Positions 57,549 through 64,000 of a stretch of 64,000 nucleotides of DNA are shown piece by piece. Made by a program: the position numbers and the translations under genes. This stretch comes from an uncultured Candidatus Pelagibacter sp. (GTDB taxonomy: Bacteria; Pseudomonadota; Alphaproteobacteria; Pelagibacterales; Pelagibacteraceae), in the NCBI GenBank assembly GCA_913030805.1, contig CAJWDL010000003.1, positions 1 to 64,000 on the forward strand, in the 5' to 3' direction. A model generated the notes under the pieces. The model saw only the letters and a list, made by a program, of their open reading frames with translations, searched no databases and was not told the origin of the DNA. Within the stretch, counting starts at the first letter, position 1, and each line of letters starts with the position of its first letter.

Positions 57549-58184
57549 ATGAAATTTAAAAAAGTATTATCAATCAAGGACATTAAAAAATTAGAAATTC
57601 AGGAATTTAAAAGAAGAGGCAATTCTTTTTCACTGATGAAAAGTGCAGGGACAGCTGCGGCCAAAATCATATTAAAGTTAATAAAAAAACAACCAATAAT
57701 TGTTGTTTGTGGTCCAGGAAACAATGGTGGTGATGGGTTTATCTTGGCAGAACACTTAAGAAAAAAGGGTTACAAAGTCGATGTATTCTGTTTACAAAAA
57801 AAATATTATAAAGGTGATGCGCTAAAGGCACTAAATCAATTACAAATCAAAAGCAAAAATATTTTAGATCTTAAAATAAAAAAAAAATCAGTCATAATTG
57901 ATTGTTTATTTGGAACTGGAATCAGTAGAAATGTTTCTGGTTTTTTAAGAAAAGTGATATTGAAGATTAACAAATCAAAACAAAAAACTATTTCAATTGA
58001 TATACCCTCAGGCATACATGGAGATACAGGAAAAGTTTATGGTTACGCAATTAGGGCCAACGTAACATTGGCACTTCATTCAAAAAAAACCGGTCACACT
58101 CTATATCCTGGTAGAAATTATTGTGGAAAAATTATTGTTGCAGACATAGGAATGTCTAAAAAATTTAACAATTATATTGAATAA
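57549..58184 (+). CDS. nnrE: NAD(P)H-hydrate epimerase, YjeF N-terminal domain only
   Basis: VVCGPGNNGGDGFILAEHLRKKGYKVDVF; IIDCLFGTGISRNVSG; SIDIPSGIHGDTGKVYG; no dehydratase domain. Confidence 0.9.
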   Translation: MKFKKVLSIKDIKKLEIQEFKRRGNSFSLMKSAGTAAAKIILKLIKKQPIIVVCGPGNNGGDGFILAEHLRKKGYKVDVFCLQKKYYKGDALKALNQLQIKSKNILDLKIKKKSVIIDCLFGTGISRNVSGFLRKVILKINKSKQKTISIDIPSGIHGDTGKVYGYAIRANVTLALHSKKTGHTLYPGRNYCGKIIVADIGMSKKFNNYIE

Positions 58185-58196
58185 TAAATTTTGGAT

Positions 58197-58223
58197 ACTT
58201 GCGGAGATTGTATCTCCACAAGT
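58197..58223. other. Stable dyad between convergent nnrE and hsp20
   Basis: ACTTG-C-GGAGAT-TGT-ATCTCC-A-CAAGT (5+6 bp around one mismatch, 3-nt loop), no flanking T-run. Confidence 0.7.
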
Positions 58224-58236
58224 AAGGCTTTAGAAA

Positions 58237-58683
58237 TTACTTAATTGGTATAAGTTTTCTTTTCTTCTGTTCTGGAACGATTTTTTCACAGTTAATCGTC
58301 AATAGACCATCCTTGATTTCAGCGCCTTCCACTTTTATATCGTCTGCAATTGTGAAAGATCTTGAAAATGATCTTTGAGAAATACCTCTGTGAATAATCT
58401 CTCCATCCGTATCTTTTTCAACAGCTTTATCTACTTTTTTTGTCTTAACTGTTAAAAGATTATCTTCATACTCAACCTCAACATCATCCTTGTTAAAACC
58501 AGCAACCGCTACTTCAATAGCGTATTTGTCTTTACCAGCTTTTCTGATGTTATATGGCGGGTAGTTAGACTGTGTCGACAAACCACCATCATCTAGTAAC
58601 GACTCAAATTGATCAAACATATTGTCAAAACCAATTGAGAATGGTCTAAGCGAGTTAAAGATTGATAGATCCTTACCTGTCAT
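58237..58683 (-). CDS. Small heat-shock protein Hsp20/IbpA family
   Basis: YPPYNIRKAGKDKYAIEVAVAGFNKDDVEVEYEDNLLTVKTKK; IHRGISQRSFSRSFTIADDI; EIKDGLLTINCEKIVPEQKK. Confidence 0.95.
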   Translation of the reverse strand: MTGKDLSIFNSLRPFSIGFDNMFDQFESLLDDGGLSTQSNYPPYNIRKAGKDKYAIEVAVAGFNKDDVEVEYEDNLLTVKTKKVDKAVEKDTDGEIIHRGISQRSFSRSFTIADDIKVEGAEIKDGLLTINCEKIVPEQKKRKLIPIK

Positions 58684-58735
58684 AATAATATCCTCCTTTC
58701 ATAGCAAGGTTATTTTTTTGTAAGCCCCATTAGGC
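58684..58735 (-). promoter_or_regulatory. ROSE-like RNA thermometer in the hsp20 5'UTR (two hairpins)
   Basis: Minus RNA AAUAA-CCUU(G)CU-AUGAA-AGGAGG-AUA-UUAUU-AUG: SD AGGAGG pairs with CCUU(g)CU with a bulged G inside UUGCU, lower stem AAUAA/UUAUU abuts AUG; preceding hairpin GCCU-AAUG-GGGC (58735-58724). Confidence 0.75.
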
Positions 58736-58750
58736 GACCTACATTAATTT

Positions 58751-58778
58751 ATGTAGAAACTATTTTTTTAATTTCAAG
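58751..58778 (-). promoter_or_regulatory. Putative RpoH (sigma-32)-type promoter for hsp20
   Basis: Minus strand CTTGAA (58778-58773), 16-nt spacer, CTACAT (58756-58751); resembles alphaproteobacterial RpoH sites. Confidence 0.4.
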
Positions 58779-58784
58779 ACTTAA

Positions 58785-60872
58785 TTAATTTTTTATTCCA
58801 GCTGTTTTTAGAATAAAACTAAATTCTTCGGCAAGTTCTTTAATAGAATTATCCCTGCCACTAGGACCACCATGAGATGCAGCTTTCATTTTGCATTTAA
58901 GTAATTGTAAATTTTTGTCACTTTTTAGTTCTCGTAGCTTAGCTACATATTTGATTGGCTCAGAATACAAAACACGACTATCAAACAAGGATGTTGTAAC
59001 AAGCATAGGAGGATAAGAAGCTCTTCTTAGATTATTGTATGGCGAATAAGATAAAATGGATTCAAAATATTTTTTACTTTTAATTGGATTGCCCCATAAT
59101 TCCCACTCAGATGGGGTGAGTGGTAATTTTTCATTTAACATTGTAGTTAGAGGATCGCAGAATGGAACTAAAAGCAGCATTGAAAAAAATAATTCAGGAG
59201 CCATATTTGCAACTGCTGTACCCGTCAAACCACCCGCTGAGCCACCTAAAAAACAAATTCCACCTTTATAAGTATATTTTTGTTCAATTAAATGATTGGC
59301 AACAGCAATATAATCCAAAAAACTATTTTTCTTACGTTCAAAAAGAGCTTCTTTGTGCCAGTGTTCACCCATCTCACCACCTCCACGAACATGTGCGATT
59401 GCAAATGTTATACCGCGATCAACTAAACAAAATCGTGAAGAACCAAAAGAAACCCCAACCGAATGTTTGTATGCCCCATATGCATAGAGAACCATTTTAG
59501 ATTTACCGTCTAGCAAGATATCTTTTTTCCTAACTAAGGTAATTGGTATCATTCTACCATCATGGGATTTTGCCTTTAATCTTTCTACTACGTATTTGTC
59601 GGGATCATGACCCGAAGGTATTTCAACCATTTTAACAAGTTTTTTTTCTTTAGTTAGAACATCATATTCATATATTTTTCCTTGAGTTGCCATACTCTCC
59701 CAAGCAACTATAATTCTTGTAGTGTTCGTATCTTTTTGCATTAACGAAGCTCCCGGTGAGCCAACTTGTTCATTTGATATCTTAATTTCTTCTTCTTTAT
59801 TTGTTTTTAAATCCCTAATGTAGAGTTTTGGAATAGCATTCGAACTTTCTCCCCTAATCATGTGGTTATCTAGAAAATCAAAACTGCCAATAATGGTTCC
59901 TTTTTTTGCTGGAATATACTCTTCAAATTCATTCAGATTATCTTTTTTACATCGCAAAATTTTATGATCTTCGGCATTCTTATTGGTATGCAAATAAAAG
60001 TATCCGTCTTTCCAGCTATCAATAGAGTAGCGAACATCTTTTTCCCGTGCCAAAAATAGTTTTGGTTTTATTTCTTTTTCATCTACGGGAAAAAAATAAT
60101 TTTCAGTGGTGATATGATCAGAGGTTGAAATTACAAAAAATTTTTCGTCCGAAGTAATTCCTATTCCACAGGTAAAAGTTTCTTCTTTTTCTTCATATAT
60201 TAGTTCATCATTTTCAACTGGGGTATTTAAAATATGTTTATATATTTTTCTTGCACGATGAAATTTGTCTAACTTTGAATAAAAAAAGTTCTTGCCGTTC
60301 AAAGACCATGTAACACTACCACTTGTATTTTCAATCTTTTCATCAAAAATTTTATTTGTAGCTATATCGCGAATGTAAATCGTGTAATATTCGCTGCCAA
60401 CCAAATCTAATGAGTAACTGAGCAATTTATCATTGTAGGAAACATCAACAGTTCCAAGACCAAAATATTCAGATCCGTGTTTCTTTTTTTCTATATCGCC
60501 ATCAAAAATAACTTCCTCAGACTTAGAACCATCGATCAGTTGTCTTAATTTTTTTCCATAATTTCCTTCAGCTGTTGTTTTTGTCCAATAAAAATATCTC
60601 TTATCTTTAAATTTCAATGAGGTGTCATCCAATTTAATCTTGGATTTAATTTCATCAAAAAGTTTTTTCTGTAAATTTTTACTATCAGCAAAATATTGTT
60701 CGGTTATATTGTTATTTTCTTCTATATATTTTTTTACTTCCGGCAATAATTTGCTAGAATCTTTTAAAACTTCCAAAATATCTAGCTGATCTACCCAAGA
60801 GTAATTATCATCTATTGTTATACCGTGGTAATTTTTACTAGCCCTTTGCTTTCGTAATTGTGGTAATTTCAT
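58785..60872 (-). CDS. ptrB: Oligopeptidase B / prolyl oligopeptidase family S9 peptidase
   Basis: YGAYKHSVGVSFGSSR...HVRGGGEMGEHWHKEALFERKKNSFLDYIA; nucleophile GGSAGGLTG; C-terminal AASHGGPSGR. Confidence 0.93.
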   Translation of the reverse strand: MKLPQLRKQRASKNYHGITIDDNYSWVDQLDILEVLKDSSKLLPEVKKYIEENNNITEQYFADSKNLQKKLFDEIKSKIKLDDTSLKFKDKRYFYWTKTTAEGNYGKKLRQLIDGSKSEEVIFDGDIEKKKHGSEYFGLGTVDVSYNDKLLSYSLDLVGSEYYTIYIRDIATNKIFDEKIENTSGSVTWSLNGKNFFYSKLDKFHRARKIYKHILNTPVENDELIYEEKEETFTCGIGITSDEKFFVISTSDHITTENYFFPVDEKEIKPKLFLAREKDVRYSIDSWKDGYFYLHTNKNAEDHKILRCKKDNLNEFEEYIPAKKGTIIGSFDFLDNHMIRGESSNAIPKLYIRDLKTNKEEEIKISNEQVGSPGASLMQKDTNTTRIIVAWESMATQGKIYEYDVLTKEKKLVKMVEIPSGHDPDKYVVERLKAKSHDGRMIPITLVRKKDILLDGKSKMVLYAYGAYKHSVGVSFGSSRFCLVDRGITFAIAHVRGGGEMGEHWHKEALFERKKNSFLDYIAVANHLIEQKYTYKGGICFLGGSAGGLTGTAVANMAPELFFSMLLLVPFCDPLTTMLNEKLPLTPSEWELWGNPIKSKKYFESILSYSPYNNLRRASYPPMLVTTSLFDSRVLYSEPIKYVAKLRELKSDKNLQLLKCKMKAASHGGPSGRDNSIKELAEEFSFILKTAGIKN

Positions 60873-60885
60873 AAAGAATTTTTAT

Positions 60886-61398
60886 ATGAATATTTTTATT
60901 ACTGGAATAATAATTTTTGTAGTAGTTTATTTAATTCTTAATTGGTTTGCAAAGACTAGTGGTCGAAAAGTGACTAGGGGTGCCAGACACTTAATATTAA
61001 TCATATCTCTTATTCTAGCTGTCATAATGCTAATAGGAGGTCGATTATTGATTTCGCTACCGTTGTTTTTTTTGGCAATGAGTGCTTTGAAAATCAAGGG
61101 TCTTACCGCATTCCAAATATGGAATCTTTGGCGCTTCTTGAATTATCTTAGAAGCACTGGAAGATTTTCTTACTTTGGTCAAACCAATCAGACAAGACCA
61201 TCAAGCAACCTATCCTTAGATGAGGCATACAAAATTTTAGGTATAAAAAAAGGGTGTTCAAAAAATGAAGTTATTAAAGCATGTAATAATTTACAAAAAA
61301 AACTGCATCCAGATGCGAATCCCAATTCTAACACTGAGCATTTAAGTAAAATAATAAACGAAGCTAAGGAAAGCGTACTGAAAAGTGACTTTAGTTAA
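60886..61398 (+). CDS. Membrane-anchored protein with C-terminal J-domain
   Basis: N-terminal TM segments; SLDEAYKILGIKKGCSKNEVIKACNNLQKKLHPDANPN with HPD motif. Confidence 0.85.
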   Translation: MNIFITGIIIFVVVYLILNWFAKTSGRKVTRGARHLILIISLILAVIMLIGGRLLISLPLFFLAMSALKIKGLTAFQIWNLWRFLNYLRSTGRFSYFGQTNQTRPSSNLSLDEAYKILGIKKGCSKNEVIKACNNLQKKLHPDANPNSNTEHLSKIINEAKESVLKSDFS

Positions 61399-62333
61399 TT
61401 CATAAGTTCCAAGGTTTTTTTTAAAACTTTATCTACAGTTATTGTTCCTAGTGTATCATGAGTTGTTGTTTCTATTGTTTCACCTTCTGGAACTACGATC
61501 GAAATATTTTTATTGTATAGCCCGTAAGCGGCAGGCGGACTATCGATAAATAACATTAGAGATTTTAATCCAAGCCCTGCCGAGATGTGACCAAATCCTG
61601 TATCATTACTAATGCAATATTTGCAAGCAGCAATAATAGGTATTGTTTCAGCAATGTCCATTCCAGCAAAGGATATACAATTTTTTCCAATAGATGAATT
61701 CATTACGTTTTTTATTAAACCTTCATCATCAGGCCCTCCTGCAAGAAAAAATTTACATTTAAATTTTGAATTAATATTTTCAAACAATTTAATATAGCCA
61801 TTGATATCCCAACGTTTGGTTGGTCCGGAGGCTGAAATTCCACAAACTATATTTTTTGTTTCATCTGCAATATTGTATTTTTTTTTTGCAGCTTCCATAT
61901 CTTTTTTATCGAAATAAATCCTAGATTGAGAATCAACTTTTGTGTTTAAAGTTTTTTCTGTAAATTCTCTTGCAGTTTCAAAGAAATTTTTACCTTTTTT
62001 TGAAAAAAACTTATAATGAAAATTGTTTTTGATACCCGATAATTTTGAAATTAAATAAAGCCTTATCGAATCGCCAAAAATATAAGTTTGATCAAATTGT
62101 TTTGGTTTGATTTTTTTTATAATATTAAAAAAACTTTTTATCTCTTCTTTATCCAAGACAATAACTTCTTCAACATGCGGATCATTTTTTAATATGGCAT
62201 TAGCATGAGTGTTTTTTTGCGCCAAAACTGTGACTGGTTTATTAATTTTCTTACTAATTGCATGTATATTTCCAATAAGAATAACTAAATCTCCAATACC
62301 CATGGATTTTATAATTACTAAAGCTTTACTCAT
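61395..62333 (-). CDS. Glycosyltransferase family 9 (heptosyltransferase-like)
   Basis: IIKSMGIGDLVILIGNIHAISKK; VCGISASGPTKRWDINGYIKLFENI; SNDTGFGHISAGLGLKSLMLF. Confidence 0.85.
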   Translation of the reverse strand: MSKALVIIKSMGIGDLVILIGNIHAISKKINKPVTVLAQKNTHANAILKNDPHVEEVIVLDKEEIKSFFNIIKKIKPKQFDQTYIFGDSIRLYLISKLSGIKNNFHYKFFSKKGKNFFETAREFTEKTLNTKVDSQSRIYFDKKDMEAAKKKYNIADETKNIVCGISASGPTKRWDINGYIKLFENINSKFKCKFFLAGGPDDEGLIKNVMNSSIGKNCISFAGMDIAETIPIIAACKYCISNDTGFGHISAGLGLKSLMLFIDSPPAAYGLYNKNISIVVPEGETIETTTHDTLGTITVDKVLKKTLELMN

Positions 62334-62379
62334 TTTTTTATTTTAATATAATTTCTTAGCAAATAAATTGGTTAAAAAC

Positions 62380-63270
62380 ATGACTTTATTAAAAGGGGTA
62401 TATGCTGCTGGACTAAGCGTTTTAAAAGAAGATCTTTCTCTTGACGTTAAAAAAACCATCGAACACCACGAGCATTTAATTAAGGAGGGACTTAATGGGA
62501 CTTTTTTCTTTGGTTCTACAGGACAAGGTCAATTAATATCAATTGGAGAAAAAAAAAGTTTAATTTCTGAATTAAGCCATAGCAAATATAAAGATAATTT
62601 TTTTTTAGGCACAGGTGTTAATTCATTAAGGGATAACAGAGATTTAATAAATCACTCTTTTAATAATGGGTTTGACACATTTTTGATAATGCCACCCGCC
62701 TATTATGTGAATAATACTCACGAAGGTGTTTACAAATTTTATGCTAACCTTATTCAGCAATTTCCAAAAATTAAAATTATTTTGTACAACTTTCAGAAAC
62801 TTTCACAGTATCTCTTTTCTCCACAAGCCATTGAGAAACTTGTAAAAGATTTTCCAGATGCGATCCGAGCATGCAAAGATTCAAGCTACAACCTTTATGA
62901 AATTTTGAAAATTCCTGGATTTTCAATGTTACCTGGTAGTGAAACAAAGCTCCTTCATGGCTTGCAAAACGGTGCAAGCGGTATCATCTCGGCTGTAACC
63001 AATGTAACCTATCGTTTAGCTATAAAAGTCTATGATGATTTCAAAAATAATAGAGAACAAACGGTAAATGATAAACTTTGTGCGGTAAGAAAAGCATTTG
63101 ATGATACAGGGAATTTAATTTCAGCTCTCCACAGTTTTAAGTCCGTTGAGAATGAAAATTATAAAAGATTGCTACCTCCTTTAACTTTGCCATCAACAGA
63201 AAAGCAAAAAGAATTATTAAATAAACTTAAGGAATTAAATTTTATTCCAAGAAAAGATATTGCGGCATAA
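62380..63270 (+). CDS. Dihydrodipicolinate synthase/N-acetylneuraminate lyase family protein (TTG-initiated extension from 62368 possible)
   Basis: GTFFFGSTGQGQLISIGEKKSLI; ILYNFQKLSQYLF; IRACKDSSYNL; LPGSETKLLHGLQNGASGIISAVTN. Confidence 0.85.
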   Translation: MTLLKGVYAAGLSVLKEDLSLDVKKTIEHHEHLIKEGLNGTFFFGSTGQGQLISIGEKKSLISELSHSKYKDNFFLGTGVNSLRDNRDLINHSFNNGFDTFLIMPPAYYVNNTHEGVYKFYANLIQQFPKIKIILYNFQKLSQYLFSPQAIEKLVKDFPDAIRACKDSSYNLYEILKIPGFSMLPGSETKLLHGLQNGASGIISAVTNVTYRLAIKVYDDFKNNREQTVNDKLCAVRKAFDDTGNLISALHSFKSVENENYKRLLPPLTLPSTEKQKELLNKLKELNFIPRKDIAA

Positions 63271-63273
63271 ATT

Positions 63274-64000
63274 ATGTTATTAGCAAAATTTTTAAATAAT
63301 CTTTTTAAAAAAGAAGGATTTGAATTAATAGATGCAAATTCAAAAAAGCATGTAATTGGAAATCCAAAAGAGGAAAAACCTTTAACATTAAAATTATTTG
63401 ATAAGTCCCTACATTATAAGCTTCTATTTTATCCCGATTTTTATTTTGGCGAAGCTTATACAGAAGGAACTTTAACTATAGAAAATGGAACTCTCACAGA
63501 ATTTTTAAATATGGCGCTGCAAAACATAGGAAGAAAAGAAACTAATTTTTTTAGCGAGATATTAAATAATATTAGGGGATCATATCGATATTTAACAAAC
63601 TTTAATTTCATAAAAAAATCAAAAATAAATGCTGCTCACAGTTATGATATTTCCGATGATTTGTACGATTTATTTCTGGATCCAAAGCGACAATATTCTT
63701 GTGCATATTTTAAGAATAAAAATGATTCTCTTGAAACAGCACAAAATAATAAAATCGAACACATTATAAAAAAATTAATTTTAAAACCAAATCAAAAAGT
63801 ACTTGATATAGGCTCCGGCTGGGGCTCTCTTGCAATAGAGATTGCTAAGAAAACACAATGCCAAGTATTAGGTATTACTTTGTCCAAAAATCAATATGCA
63901 TACAGCAATAAGAAGGCAAAAGAAATGAATATGGATAATCAAGTAGAATTTAGATTATGTGATTATAGAGAAGTTAGAGAAAAATTTGACAGAATAGTTT
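63274..64000 (+). CDS. cfa: Cyclopropane-fatty-acyl-phospholipid synthase family methyltransferase, truncated by window end
   Basis: ATG at 63274 after TAA; translation includes AHSYDISDDLYDLFLDPKRQYSCAYF and VLDIGSGWGSLAIEIAKKT. Confidence 0.9.
   Translation, partial: MLLAKFLNNLFKKEGFELIDANSKKHVIGNPKEEKPLTLKLFDKSLHYKLLFYPDFYFGEAYTEGTLTIENGTLTEFLNMALQNIGRKETNFFSEILNNIRGSYRYLTNFNFIKKSKINAAHSYDISDDLYDLFLDPKRQYSCAYFKNKNDSLETAQNNKIEHIIKKLILKPNQKVLDIGSGWGSLAIEIAKKTQCQVLGITLSKNQYAYSNKKAKEMNMDNQVEFRLCDYREVREKFDRIV

Overview
The window is a gene-dense, AT-rich chromosomal segment. Gene content, streamlining and a SAM-II-type metX leader suggest a marine alphaproteobacterium of the SAR11/Pelagibacterales type; this is inferred from sequence character, not from a search. 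It runs from the 3' end of atpD to a truncated cyclopropane-fatty-acid synthase gene. I saw no rRNA, CRISPR array, prophage, integrase or transposon. Most genes are housekeeping: atpDC, ctpA-rsfS-nadD-proA-proB-obgE-rpmA-rplU, metXW, hisC-tyrA, lysK, pyrD, rpmB, polA, chvI-chvG, ahcY and tsaE-amgK-murU. There are also an RND efflux pair, a purine-to-allantoin cluster (uraD, uraH, xdhAB, guaD, puuD-like), a polyamine cluster (agmatinase-like, deoxyhypusine-synthase-like, ornithine-decarboxylase-like) and one tRNA-Arg(CCU). The strongest non-coding signals are: (1) a SAM-II-like riboswitch before metX with its own promoter, an intrinsic terminator and a perfect 8-nt anti-terminator complementarity; (2) a ROSE-like RNA thermometer hairpin masking the Shine-Dalgarno and reaching the AUG of an hsp20 gene, behind an RpoH-like promoter; (3) a long bulged hairpin plus a 10-bp inverted repeat between a purine permease gene and a small lipoprotein gene; (4) five convergent gene pairs sharing exactly the palindromic double stop TTAA. 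The clearest protein oddities are a PuuD-like urate oxidase without a cytochrome c domain, a YqgE/AlgH protein with an apparent signal peptide, and a deoxyhypusine-synthase homologue in a polyamine cluster. No wholly new multi-gene system is claimed.
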